Below are positions 30,281-42,068 of a DNA stretch of 64,000 nucleotides, in pieces. How positions within the stretch are numbered: position 1 is the first letter of the stretch; every line of letters starts with the position of its first letter. A model generated the notes under the pieces. The model worked only from the letters and a program-made list of their open reading frames with translations. It did not search any database and was not told where the DNA came from. A program made the translations under genes and the position numbers. This DNA is from Aculops lycopersici (taxonomy: Eukaryota; Arthropoda; Arachnida; Trombidiformes; Eriophyidae). The stretch is taken from assembly GCA_015350385.1 (NCBI GenBank), contig WNKI01000001.1, positions 6,760,083 through 6,824,082 of the forward strand, read 5' to 3'.

Positions 30281-32170
30281 TATAATAATTTCTTGCTTGT
30301 AGATCTCCTATTCGATATCATCAGAATTGTTGCTTTCTTTCTATCTCTCTACTTGTTTGGCCCTATCCTATTAGTTTCCTTTGGCTCACTCACTATAACT
30401 TTTTGGGTGCATAAATTTTTAGTTGGGTGTCAGCATATATTGTTTGGGCTCTCAATAAGATCAATAGATAATGGTGATGATGATGCAATTGAGATATTAT
30501 AATGAAGTAAGAGCAACCAGTTCAATGTTGATGGTTGGATTTTGTTGCGGCCAAATCTCTTGCTGAGGGGGAATTTGCTGGCGCAACTTGTTCATTAATA
30601 CATTTTTGTGCCTTGCTATGTTGTGGATTTGCGTGCCAAAATGAGTGTCTTTAAATCCAATGGCAGATCTCTTTTTACCCATCCGATTGGGTCCACTTTT
30701 TCACTCTTCCAAGTTCGCCGCTTGGAATTAGTTTCTCTCTATCTGGTCGAGGTTAATATAAGGTTTTAGATATTCCTAGTAGCAATAATGTTGTAGATTT
30801 GGATATACATATATATAAAATACAAATAATAGATGAAGATAATAAAAACGACAACGACGGCGGCGGCGACGACGATGAAGACGGGAACGACGGGTGCTAC
30901 TCGCCAGCGGACTAGTGTTATGCAGCAAAGCCACAGAGAGCTGGAGTGGGAACGCAACAGCAAGCGGCGGCAGCACCAGCGACGACTACGACGGTGAATG
31001 CGTCTACGAAAGCAGCAAGCCAGAGAGAGNNNNNNNNNNNNNNNNNNNNNNNNNNNNNNNNNNNNNNNNNNNNNNNNNNNNNNNNNNNNNNNNNNNNNNN
31101 NNNNNNNNNNNNNNNNNNNNNNNNNNNNNNNNNNNNNNNNNNNNNNNNNNNNNNNNNNNNNNNNNNNNNNNNNNNNNNNNNNNNNNNNNNNNNNNNNNNN
31201 NNNNNNNNNNNNNNNNNNNNNNNNNNNNNNNNNNNNNNNNNNNNNNNNNNNNNNNNNNNNNNNNNNNNNNNNNNNNNNNNNNNNNNNNNNNNNNNNNNNN
31301 NNNNNNNNNNNNNNNNNNNNNNNNNNNNNNNNNNNNNNNNNNNNNNNNNNNNNNNNNNNNNNNNNNNNNNNNNNNNNNNNNNNNNNNNNNNNNNNNNNNN
31401 NNNNNNNNNNNNNNNNNNNNNNNNNNNNNNNNNNNNNNNNNNNNNNNNNNNNNNNNNNNNNNNNNNNNNNNNNNNNNNNNNNNNNNNNNNNNNNNNNNNN
31501 NNNNNNNNNNNNNNNNNNNNNNNNNNNNNNNNNNNNNNNNNNNNNNNNNNNNNNNNNNNNNNNNNNNNNNNNNNNNNNNNNNNNNNNNNNNNNNNNNNNN
31601 NNNNNNNNNNNNNNNNNNNNNNNNNNNNNNNNNNNNNNNNNNNNNNNNNNNNNNNNNNNNNNNNNNNNNNNNNNNNNNNNNNNNNNNNNNNNNNNNNNNN
31701 NNNNNNNNNNNNNNNNNNNNNNNNNNNNNNNNNNNNNNNNNNNNNNNNNNNNNNNNNNNNNNNNNNNNNNNNNNNNNNNNNNNNNNNNNNNNNNNNNNNN
31801 NNNNNNNNNNNNNNNNNNNNNNNNAGAGGGAGAGAGAAAGAGAAAGAGAGAGAGAAAGATAAAGTGTATTAGAGAAAGACGGGCGAGATTTTAGTATTAT
31901 TATTATTATTATTATATTATTATATATTATTGAAAAACCATATTGATATACACTTATAGATCGTAACATCATTATAATCATCATCATCATACATCATAAG
32001 CTTGCCTCAAACAAAAAGGTCAGAGAATTAAAACCAACTCACAAACCAATCAATAACATCATTAACATAGTTCTTATTAAAGATTGAGACTAGCAGGGAC
32101 GTACGTCAAACTGAAAGCAACCACAACAACTCATCACAATTTTTACTACTAACCTACCAACCAAATTAGG
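30169..32170. other. Divergent intergenic region Bbx / Rho1 with assembly gap
   Basis: Contains an (AAT)n tract at about 30247-30275, a purine-rich tract interrupted by 795 unknown bases (31030-31824), a (TAT)n tract at about 31893-31930, and the Rho1 5' leader. Frames that appear to run through the unknown bases are artefacts. Otherwise nothing coding is seen. Confidence 0.6.
31030..31824. other. Assembly gap (795 unknown bases) inside a GA repeat
   Basis: The gap is bordered on the left by GAGAGAG and on the right by AGAGGGAGAGAGAAAGAGAAAGAG. The missing sequence is therefore most likely a long GA-rich tract, though anything could lie in the middle. It sits about 350 bases upstream of the Rho1 start codon. 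Confidence 0.95.
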
Positions 32171-32749
32171 ATGGCGGCCATAAGAAAGAAACTCGTTATT
32201 GTTGGTGATGGTGCGTGTGGTAAAACATGTCTACTTATTGTATTTAGCAAGGATCAATTCCCCGAAGTTTATGTTCCCACTGTTTTTGAAAATTATGTGG
32301 CCGATATCGAAGTTGACAGTAGACAAGTAGAGCTAGCACTATGGGACACTGCCGGCCAAGAAGACTACGATCGTCTGAGACCATTATCATATCCAGACAC
32401 TGATGTTATATTGATGTGTTTCTCAATAGATAGCCCAGATTCGCTAGAGAATGTACCAGAAAAATGGACTCCCGAAGTACGCCACTTCTGTCCAAATGTA
32501 CCCATCATCTTGGTTGGTAACAAAAAGGATCTCAGAAACGATCCATCAACAATAAATGAACTGGCTAAGATGAAACAAAAGCCGGTTTCAACTGAGGAGG
32601 GCCGCGCCATCGCGGACAAGATAAACGCTTACGGTTATTTGGAATGTTCGGCTAAGACCAAAGAGGGGGTCAGAGAAGTTTTTGAGACGGCGACAAGGGC
32701 GTCACTTGCTGTTAAAAGGAAGAAGCGAGGAAAATGCATTTTACTCTAA
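32171..32749 (+). CDS. Rho1: Rho1/RhoA small GTPase
   Basis: A 192-residue Rho-family GTPase that controls actomyosin contraction and cytokinesis. All nucleotide-binding motifs are intact: P-loop GDGACGKTC (12-20), effector loop YVPTVFENY, DTAGQED, NKKD, and ECSAKTKEG. The Rho-specific insert helix (RNDPSTINELAKMKQ) is present. The C-terminus has a polybasic stretch (KRKKRGK) and the prenylation box CILL, in which the final Leu predicts geranylgeranylation. Length and start match RhoA orthologues exactly. An AATAAA at 32756 is only seven bases past the stop codon, so the true 3' end is probably further on. No introns. Confidence 0.98.
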   Translation: MAAIRKKLVIVGDGACGKTCLLIVFSKDQFPEVYVPTVFENYVADIEVDSRQVELALWDTAGQEDYDRLRPLSYPDTDVILMCFSIDSPDSLENVPEKWTPEVRHFCPNVPIILVGNKKDLRNDPSTINELAKMKQKPVSTEEGRAIADKINAYGYLECSAKTKEGVREVFETATRASLAVKRKKRGKCILL

Positions 32750-33809
32750 TAATTTAATAAAGTATATCTATCTATACATATATCTATATTAAAAATATAC
32801 GTATAACACAAACCACACATGATATCTATATATACATGCTAAACAATTAAAAGAGAGTGACGTTATTAATGTGTAAATAATTTAGGCAATAGATTCATAT
32901 TCTATTTTTTTTCATAAATTTTTAATTCATATTCGAGCAACAACAATGGTGTTGCGTCAATAGAAAGACAGGGGTCAGATGTGTGAAAGATAAATATCAA
33001 TTTTTTCCCATCATTGACTTCATTCTTGCGGTTGTGTTGGCGCCTAATCGCACTTTTGCTGCCAGAGATTCGAGATGCGCTCGACTTTTCAACGTGTTAC
33101 GATTTTCACAAATGTGTGTCCGCTCGTTCTTTCTATCTGTGTGTATGGTGCAGAGAGGCCACACTCTGTGAGAGAGTGCAACTGTCCACCAATATCGACC
33201 GCCGGTTCTTGGATGCCGACGCCGGTTCCATTGGAGTCTCTCGCTAGCACAATTCTCTCATGTTCCGTGCTAACAAAAAAGAAGAATGCACTTGCAATTC
33301 ACAGGTTGAGAGGAGAACTCTGAAGATGATCATAACACGAGACTTGGTGTCAATTCAACTATATATCTATTGTTTAATACTCACTATAAACACTTATTAT
33401 AGTTCATTTACATGCTGACATCTCTATACATACATATATCTGTATTTCCTCCACAAGTCAAGTTATTATAGCATATGAAAGAACATAGAGCACAACAAGT
33501 TTAGTGTCATTCTATGTGTGCAGCATTAGCATTAGCATCTTAAAACTTCTCACACCAAGCGCAACAGGCAAGACATGACAATATCATAACAACAATCAGG
33601 GTGCAACATACTATTACAACCTGACACATACAAATACGTACTTGAACAGAGCTGAAATTTGGGAGGAAATCGAGTTATCAATCATCATATAGAAGGAGAA
33701 AGCAGTGTGAATGTAAATACAGATAGTTAACCAGCAACTCAAGCCATTAACCAATCCTTCCACCACCTCGCTGGTCTTTTCACCTAAAGCAATCGAACTT
33801 TTTGTCCAA

Positions 33810-33914
33810 GAGATACATTCAACTTTTCAGCCTCAACTGTGTTACCTGTTGTTCTGATAGATTGGTTCGTTGGTTAGCTTGCCGGCTCGCTGAGTTACAA
33901 GGACCGCCAACTCT
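33810..33914 (+). repeat. Direct duplication, copy 1
   Basis: Shares GAGATACATTCAAC, TTTCAG, GTGTTACCTGTTG and GAGTTACAAGGACCGCCAAC, in the same order, with a second copy at 34335-34407. This copy has about 30 extra bases before GAGTTACAAGG. The TTTCAG looks like a splice acceptor, so the copies could be duplicated untranslated exons or regulatory modules. Confidence 0.7.
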
Positions 33915-34334
33915 CGATCACACACACGCTTTCTATCTCACACTCACAGCGAGAGAGACTCGTACACACTTATTTCCACCAACATACCTTCTGGCTTGGT
34001 AGACCTGCGCATGGCCACTAGCTTGATACATTCACCACTTGATCTAACTTTGCTTAACTAACTGGCCATTGCGATTCCAACCAAGTGCGACCGCTAAACG
34101 AATCGGTGTGTCTTTCTCCCTGTGTGTATCTGTATTTCTTTGGATGGATGGATGAATGGATGTAGCAAGACAATCAAGGTGTACTGTATATTATAACACA
34201 AGTCGGAAGGAAATCAGGCTATCGACTAGTCCAGAGGAAGTTTCGGCTAGTGCGCTCGCTCAACTTACCGCCGTCCACTCACGCACACAAGCTTGCCAGC
34301 TAGCTCACTCTCTCCGTTCACCTTAGCTCTTTCT

Positions 34335-34407
34335 GAGATACATTCAACCTTTCAGGTTTACCCGTGTTACCTGTTGATCTGGTCGAGTTACAAGGACCGC
34401 CAACCCT
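34335..34407 (+). repeat. Direct duplication, copy 2
   Basis: Second copy of the segment at 33810-33914, 525 bases downstream and in the same orientation. The shared blocks are nearly identical while the joining sequence differs, so the duplication is old or partly under constraint. Confidence 0.7.
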
Positions 34408-35262
34408 CATTCAACCACTTGGACAGACAAACATACGTAGGTTTCAGCTCGCTAACCACGCGCACAGCCAGCTACTTTAATCTCTCTTTCTCCACTAGCT
34501 TGCCAAAAGTGAGAGCGTAGCCGGCCAACTATTAAGCTATCTTTATTATCTATGCTTAGATGCTAGTCGCACATACGTTCGAACGGGCAGGGATTGAAAA
34601 GAGAAATTCATTATCATCGGTGGACAACAAGTAATTTTCGTTTCTCGGCACGCACTTTTATTCTAGCCGTCAACTGAAAGAAAGAGGAACTACATACCAA
34701 CACACACAACAGGTGACTATTACAAATACCACTACGACAACGGACTTGTACTTGAGAGGACAAGGAAGGAAACTGCCCCAACTACCTGTTTCATTTTTCA
34801 AACGCGCACCTGATCACTCGCCCAAACACGAGGTGGTTGCAGTGGCGAGACATTGAGTTGTGTCGATGTTTTAGCGAGAAAGTTAGATACACTGCCAAAG
34901 AGTAGCTCAATGTATGGCTAGCTTCTAAATAGAAGTTACCGAATAGCTCGTTGCGCATTTACTCTATCGTCCGCTGAACATATACCATATTCGGTTGCCC
35001 TAAAATGAATTTTCAACTGATGAACTTTGACCATCACATCACATCAAGCGAGCAAAATAGAAACATTTATTCAGAAACAGTTATAATCTAGTTAGAATAA
35101 GAGCACACCTCTTATTTAACTCACACAAGCCACTAAAGCCAACTGTCAGAAACTTATTGAAGAGTAGGAAATAGTTACATACGCATGTGAAACTGTAGTC
35201 GAGGTTATTGCATTAGGTCTAACAAAATTTAGTTGATAGATTTGATAGATAGGCGAACAAAT

Positions 35263-38200
35263 ATGACACCCATTAATGAAACTGTGGATATTGAACTTAT
35301 AGATAAGATCCAACTACTTCAACAGGGCAGTACGCTAGTGCGCTGTCATAGGAAGGCTAGACCGGAAACACGAATTTTCTATGTTATATTGGAAACTGGC
35401 GAAATCATCTGGACACGACAAGTGCTCGCTCACTCTGCACTCGACTGGAATGATATTGAAGGTCGTATAGATTTAAGATTAATAAGAGAAGTGAGATGCG
35501 GTAAAAATGCATTGCTTGAACTCTACTCAAAAGAAAACAACAACAGGTGGGACGATCAACAGCAATTCACTATATTGTACGGTGACAAGTTTGTCCTCAA
35601 AGAGTTAGCATGTGTCGCAAGTAGCAAGAAAGAACGCGATCGTTGGGTTGATTGCATAACATTACTAGTGAGGCAAATATCTGAGCTTATCTACCCTGTG
35701 AGAGTTCAAAGATGGCTTGCCAAGCAATTCAGAACGCTAGCTGCGGATTCAGCTTTGAATCACACAAGTCCAGAGACGTCTGCAATCAATTCTACCCTCA
35801 ACCCACGTATTGTCACCTTAGATGACTTGCGAATTACTGAAGAAGACCTCAAGTTATTTCTAATCAGACTGAACTACAAGATTTCCTCTAATGATCTAAG
35901 AAGACACTTGAGCTATGACCCCGACTTTTGTCAGAGTCCCAACGGTGAAATATATTTCAAAAACTTCCGTTCTCTTCATCAGAGGTTAACAGATGCAAAT
36001 AATAGTGCCATATATTCAGCTCTACCCATAATTGATTCAGATAGACATTCAAGATCAAGCAACTCAAATGCATCAGAAATTTTGAGTTTCTCAGATCTAC
36101 TCAATTTCTTGGAACAAGAAAACGGACTCATTTGTGGTCGCGACTCAGACTTAACAGAATATTTTCGGAAGTTACCTCAGTCTGAGGAAATACCCGAGGA
36201 TGGGAGTATATTTGAACAAAGACTTAACGAAATCTCTATTTCCCAATCTGAACTTATTGACTTTTTGTACTCACCGGAAAACTCGATTTGGGATAAGAGT
36301 CGTGATGTGCCTCAAGACATGACTCGACCACTGACACACTACTGGATTGCTTCGTCTCACAATACTTATCTCACAGGTGATCAAATCATGAGCAAATCAT
36401 CAAGTGATGCCTATGCACGAGCTCTCCGGATGGGCTGTAGGTGCATCGAGATTGATTGTTGGGATGGACCTGAAGGAATGCCTATCATCTATCATGGCCA
36501 CACTGCCACAACGAAGATAAAATTTTGTGATGTTCTGAGAACGATAAGAGATCATGCATTTGTCACAAGTTCATATCCTGTTATATTATCGGTAGAGAAT
36601 CATTGTTCTCTGGATCAACAGCGTAGGATGGCCGAAGCGTTCACTAAAATATTGGGTGATAAACTAATTAAGGGGCAGACAGACTATAGTGATAACGATG
36701 ACAGCATGCCATCACCGGAGAAACTAGAAAACAAGATTATAATCAAACACAAGAAACTACCAGACGCCGATTTGAGTCCAAGCGAAAATTTGAATGACGC
36801 GTCTACCCCCAAGCCATTACAAATAGAAAGTGCCTCGCAAGACTCCAATGGTTTCATCATGAAAGGGTTCCTATTTAAACAAGACGAATACCAATCCGAT
36901 AGATGGTCGCCGAGTTTTTGCATACTCACACAGGATAAGTTATTTTACATCCAAAACATTGACAACGATGACAACGGGCCTAATGAAAATAGTGAAGACA
37001 ACTCTGAAAACTTGATATGTCTTACAGATTATAGGAAGTTGTCATGTGGTAGTAATTCTATTGATTCGAATTCTTACTGCGGAGAATCGAATGAGCCCTT
37101 GAACTCATTGGAAAGTAACTCTTATCCTCGTGAACCAAATCGTGATACTATCAGGTGGTTTCCGGGCACAGGCTGTCCCATAAGTAACAGAGCGCAAGCG
37201 GATGAGATTTTGGCCCAGCAAGCCGACCTCGGAGATGGTGCATTCCTGATTAGGAACAGTGATACATTTACTACTAGCTACACACTTTCGTTTCGGCACA
37301 AAAATAAGATTCATCATATCAAGGTCAACACTCTAACAAACGACTCGGGCCAGGATCGATATTACTTGAACAAGCGAATAACATTTGATACTATCAACTC
37401 TCTTGTTGAACACTATCAACGTAACCCCCTAAAATCAAATGATATAGTTCAACTTCTGATTGAGCCAATCTGGCAACAGAACATTCATAGATGCGCTCAC
37501 CTGGATATGAAATGGTACCACCAATCCTTGAACCGAGTGGAAGCTGAGGAGGTGTTGAGAAAATGTCCAAGTGGTTCGTATTTAGTTAGACCATCTGAGA
37601 TTGGCAAGGACCACTTCTCCTTGTCATTTGTTAGCGGACAATTGATCAAACATTGTAGGATCAAGTTCGAGAGAAACGCCTATTTGATTGGTATGTTCGA
37701 CAAATTTCCTAAACTAGACAATCTGATTAATTATTATAGAAAGCATTACATTTATATGCGAACAAAGCTCAAAAATCCGATCTCAAAAGAACAAATTGAT
37801 GATATACGCATGAATCCTGATTACAACAAATCAAATACAGGATCTAGCACTAGTCATATGGTAGGCTCCGCTGTAAAATTTATGTCAATCACGCCCAAAG
37901 TATCATTGCTCAAGTTATGTTATAAACTTTTATGCTCAAATCAAGATCCAGAATCATATTTCTGTCCAATCAAAGCTAAGACTATAACGACCACTGATGA
38001 GCCTGGACAGTACTTATCCTTGGAAGATGAGTGCTTCAAATCGAATAAGAGTAGTGATAAAAGTTTCTTTGATAGAAAGAAGGACGGTGGTTGCAACTGG
38101 TGGAATAGAATCAAGTATGATAGCGACGATAGTAGCACAGGTAAGTTTCTCAATAATTATCTATTTTAGTCGAATCTTGAACTTTTACTCTTGATAAGAC

Positions 38201-39422
38201 CACTGACTAACTCGACCAATATTCTCTTTACAAAATAGATAGCAAATTGTGTCTTAGATCTAGCTCTGAGGAGTTCAAACATTTCGAGACCAAGGCATCA
38301 GTGAAGAAGAACCACAAAAAGGCTTTGAGTGATCACAGCTCTTGTGGATCTCAGGTAATTGATGGTGTCACCTGGAGTTTTATCGAAATATCTGACTCTA
38401 CAACCATTGAAATCTTGGACGACAAGGAGTCCAGCCAGACCGGACGGTTTCCTTTCAACTTGTCCACGTCGTCGTCACAGAATAATAATTGCTATCTACT
38501 GAAGTTGGCGGCATCTTCGCCTGAAGTGAGAGGTGAATGGGTGGCTGTCCTGAAGCGCCTAGCGCAAACAGCCAGCGATAACAACTCTAGGAACAATCAA
38601 TTGGAAAGAACAATGCGTATCGCAAAAGAACTTTCAAACTTGATTGTATACTGTCGTTCAGTTCCGTTTGCCAAGGACAAGATAGGTAACTTCACTGAGA
38701 TGTCCTCTTTTGCTGAGCATAAGGCTGAAAAGTGGATAGCCCCGAGTGAGTGCAATTTCATCCTCAACTATCATCAGAAACAACTAACTCGCGTTTACCC
38801 TAAGGGATTGCGCGCCAAGTCATCCAATTTCGATCCAACCAAGTTTTGGAATTGTGGCGTTCAGATGACCGCCTTGAACTATCAGACTCCAGATCGAGCA
38901 ATGCAAATCAACCAAGCCATGTTCAGGAGAAACAAAAGCAGCGGTTATGTACTAAGACCGGAGTTCATGTTTCAAGGCGTCGATCCTAATATACCCATTA
39001 CCTTTGATCCCTATGATCCATCAACCCTCGAGTGTCCACCAGTTTATTTAACGCTCACAATAGTGTCAGGTAGACATTTGGGACCTAACACTGACAAGGG
39101 ATTCGTCAGCCCCTTAGTAGAGGTGGAGATTGCTGGCATTGAGGCTGACCAGACAAAGGGCAAGACTAACACTATCCGTAACAATGGCTTGAATCCCGTC
39201 TGGAACGAAACTTTTAAATTTGTTATCCTATGTTGCGATTTAGCCTTTTTAAGAATCACCGTCCTAGACGAGGGCGCATCCGGTGACGCTCGCTTCCTCG
39301 GCCACGGAACTTATCCTATCAACAACATTTGCCGGCAAGGCTATCGAAGTATACCTTTAATGAATGAATATAGCGAGGAGATGGAGTTATCATCGCTTCT
39401 GGTGCGAGTTCAATTGGAGTAG
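35263..39422 (+). CDS. Phospholipase C-gamma, two exons, eroded SH3
   Basis: Coding exons 35263-38140 and 38239-39422 give 1,353 residues. The enzyme cleaves PIP2 to IP3 and diacylglycerol downstream of tyrosine kinases. Order of parts: PH (about 20-150), EF-hand region, catalytic X box (about 357-470, His366 in SSHNTYL and His413 in YHGHT), first half of the split PH (about 530), nSH2 (about 630-730, GAFLIRNSDTF), cSH2 (about 749-843, GSYLVRPSE), an SH3-like stretch (about 876-975), second half of the split PH (about 1,003), Y box (from about 1,112), and C2 (from about 1,227). The SH3 keeps DGG-NWW but lacks the ALYDY and PSNYV motifs. The first in-frame ATG (35263) precedes the PH domain; codons further upstream in frame lack an ATG. 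The long disordered Tyr-rich tail of vertebrate PLC-gamma is absent. Confidence 0.96.
38141..38238 (+). other. Intron of PLC-gamma (98 bases)
   Basis: Donor ACAG|GTAAGT and acceptor AAAATAG|AT. It interrupts a codon after its first base; splicing joins Thr codon ACA to G+AT (Asp) and keeps the frame into exon 2. It falls within the degenerate SH3 region. Confidence 0.9.
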
Positions 39423-39707
39423 CCAAAAATTTAAGACTAGGAACTTGCATCATCGACCACCTGCTAACCAACAAACTCATTGATATACTACCACCACCAA
39501 CCGTGATTTAACCCAACCCTTGACCCTGATTGGATCTGAAGCTGCATACATGCACATGAATTTGATATTTCTTCTGCCTTTATAAATGACAGCACGATGA
39601 TTCAGCCGACAATTTAAAGCCAAGCAAAAACAACTCTTTGCAATCTGAATGGTAGTTGTCCTTTACACTTGCCCTTGGTCGTCGTGTCTCATCATCTTCT
39701 CAATTGA

Positions 39708-39713
39708 AATAAA
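39708..39713 (+). terminator. Poly(A) signal AATAAA, PLC-gamma
   Basis: AATAAA 286 bases after the PLC-gamma stop codon. Confidence 0.5.
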
Positions 39714-41178
39714 AACACACAACCACCTCTCAGATTGCATGACGCAACCACCACCAGCATCAACAGCAGTAGTAGCATAAGTGATCTGCATCAGCAAACT
39801 TCTTCGTTCCGCTTATCATTTATTCATTCGTATCACCTCTCTCCTTGTATCTAATCGCGATATCGTTCAATTTCGTCGCCCTTGCCTATTAACCAGATCA
39901 CTGAAACCATCGCATCACCTTGAAACTTCCCTCTCTCCCCCTGTCTCTCTCCTACCGCTGAAAGAGAGATTGGTTGACACAACTGCCACCGACTGTTTAG
40001 TATAACTCTCTTTACGAGTGGCGACAGTGTATAAGACAACCATCGGCGATTTTATACCACTCGTCGTGCGGAACCATGAACCTGGAAATCTGGTTCATTC
40101 TCTCCTACCTTTCGGAAAGCTAAATGGCAGATAGGTACCAATTTGGACAACTACGACGACGAGGTCGAAACAGGTGATAGTCTCTCTCTCCCAATCCACC
40201 CAGTCAACTGACTTACGTTACTTTTCGTGAAAGAGGTTCAACTAGCATAAAGAGGGATGGAGGCAAATTGTCGCCAGGCTAGCTCATCTGTCTATGCTTA
40301 CTTCCATCCTATGAGTGTCTATGTGTGAGTGCGTTTCTCTCTTCTTTTTATGCGCTTCTTATGTGCGCTATTGATCTCGTCTGGCAAGCTAGCTTCTCCG
40401 GACTCGCACAGCCCATCAACCCCACTACATGCGCAGTTTGTTATCAAAATCTCACAAAGACGAGAACTCTACAGCGCGCTCAACTTGGTTTCAGTTGGAT
40501 GGATTCTTTGGCGGATGCTGACAGCCAATGAACTTAGAAGGCTACCAACCCCTTGAATCATCCACCCCAAGCGACGGCATCAGCTCCGCTGCCGTAACGA
40601 CAAGCGTGCTGTCAAGACGAGTCTCATCTGATTGGTTGTATTGTTACAATGAACCAATTGATGCTCAAATCTTCGTTGTCGTCTTTTTCAAGCAGCAACA
40701 ACACCAGTTATATCGACAACGACAGGTGAAGGTGAAGTAGCATTAGAAGACGGTTGAAAGTGTGAATCTGTTACTTCTCACGTCGTCGGTTAACCCCACC
40801 ACCAGGCTTCGTCTCTCTTTAGATTGGCTGCAGGGTAGTACATGCAATGAGCTATAGACAAACTCAGTCTGAAACTACCCAGACCATGACACACATGGAG
40901 ACATTAGGCAACAACAGTCAATGTTTTGGATATGGCCAATGGTTGATTCTCACTGGCATCTCGCCACTACACCACCGCCTACCACTCTATCGAGTGGCTT
41001 AGATCATAGCGAGGTGTGACTTGCGCGTTGGCCTTGGGTTCCGGCAATTGGATTTTTTGGCAGCAACAGTCAACACTTCAAAACTACACCACCACCCAAT
41101 TGGGTTGAATTTGCCTACTAGTTGGGTGAACATGTTGTGTTTGGGTGCGAAATTGAATAGAATTGAGATTCTCAGGAG

Positions 41179-41210
41179 TATAAAAGCAAGGCTTGGTCAT
41201 TATTCAATGA
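41179..41210 (+). promoter_or_regulatory. TATA-box promoter of the His-rich secreted protein
   Basis: A canonical TATAAAAG (41179-41186) with transcription expected to begin about 27-31 bases downstream, near 41206-41210 (TTCAATGA). The ATG of the first coding exon follows about 115 bases later. TATA promoters of this kind are common on stage-specific arthropod cuticle genes. Confidence 0.6.
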
Positions 41211-41322
41211 TCTCGCCATATGAAGTCAACATCATTGAATAACACAAAGAGCGAGAGATAGTAGAAAGAGTAGCTAGTATTAATTTATTTTATCACCTAG
41301 GTCTTGGTTGATCTATTCAAAC

Positions 41323-42068
41323 ATGACGAGCTCCGTAAAGGTAAGTTTTACTGTGGCATCGTTTTATTTGTCCGAATATAAAGACTAGATGGTTGACTTA
41401 GATCGTTTGCTCCTACGCGCTTGATTTCTAATAATTTAATTATTTCCACCAATCAATTGTTATTCCTTCAGCTGCTCATATTTGGAGCCTGTTCCTTGGC
41501 TCTGGGTTGCAGTGACACCCTTGCCAGAGATAACTTCAAGCAAGAGGCACCAACCTCAAGTGTTAAATCATCATACTCCACATTACGAGTCATGAGTCAA
41601 GCGCAATCCCTAAAGAACAAGCAAGCGTCAGACCTCAGCGCTGCGGCAAGCTCTCTACCTATACAATCCGACGGCTACATCCAGTACCAGGGGCCTGCGC
41701 CATTGAATGCTCAACCTAGCATCTATAATTCAATCATAGATCGCTCGGTCTCGGCTAGCCGACCGGCTTCACCAGTTCAGGTCACAACCTCGACCATTGG
41801 CGATCTGAACACTGCTGCCGGCCATCATCATGGTCATGCTCATGGCAAATACTATGAATACAGGGAGGTGCCCAAGAAGAAGACTTGGAAGTTCGGCTAC
41901 AAGAGGGGCAATCACAAGCATACAATTTCGAGACACGAGCACGGTAAGGCCGGCAAGCATCCACACTTCAAGACCAAGGTAAAGTGGCATGACAAGAAGT
42001 CAAAGGGCAAGGGAATCCATTTGTGGGACTACAACCACCACGACAAGAAACACTACCACCATGGTTAG
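41323..42068 (+). CDS. Small secreted His/Lys-rich protein, possibly cuticular; two exons
   Basis: Exon 1 (41323-41340) encodes only MTSSVK. Exon 2 (41472-42068) begins LLIFGACSLALGCS, and together they make a classic signal peptide, followed by a mature protein (204 residues in total). The middle is Ser/Ala/Gln-rich. The C-terminal 80 residues hold 18 histidines and many lysines: HHHGHAHGKYYEY, KTWKFGYKRGN, KVKWHDKKSKGKG, LWDYNHHDKKHYHHG. The FGYKRGN...HEHGK segment faintly recalls the R&R cuticle-protein consensus but is not a clear match. A TATA promoter precedes it. I infer an extracellular structural or metal-binding role and cannot name a family. An in-frame ATG at 41421 lies inside the intron, and starting there would spoil the signal peptide. 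Confidence 0.85.
41341..41471 (+). other. Intron of the His-rich gene (131 bases)
   Basis: Donor AAAG|GTAAGT and acceptor TATTCCTTCAG|CTG. It lies between codons and splits the signal peptide after its sixth residue, a position typical of arthropod cuticle genes. Confidence 0.9.

Larger units (their letters stand above)
32750..35262. other. Intergenic and 5' leader region of PLC-gamma
   Basis: No coding frame found. Contains the Rho1 3' untranslated region, A/T-rich sequence to about 33000, and a region of mixed composition with a diverged direct duplication (33810-33914 and 34335-34407). Untranslated first exons of the PLC-gamma gene are likely here, but none could be delimited. Confidence 0.5.
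39423..41322. other. Intergenic region PLC-gamma to the His-rich gene
   Basis: Holds the PLC-gamma 3' untranslated region and then about 1.4 kb with no supportable gene. Frames of 60-75 codons overlap and look random. The promoter of the next gene is at the right end. Confidence 0.5.

Noticed and set aside
30894..31990. Long frames of about 300 codons on both strands near 31 kb
   Set aside because: They exist only because unknown bases carry no stop codons. The real sequence at both ends is GA repeat.
41421..42068. Start of the His-rich protein at the in-frame ATG 41421
   Set aside because: That ATG is inside a well-formed intron. Joining the exon at 41323-41340 gives a proper signal peptide and uses the TATA promoter.
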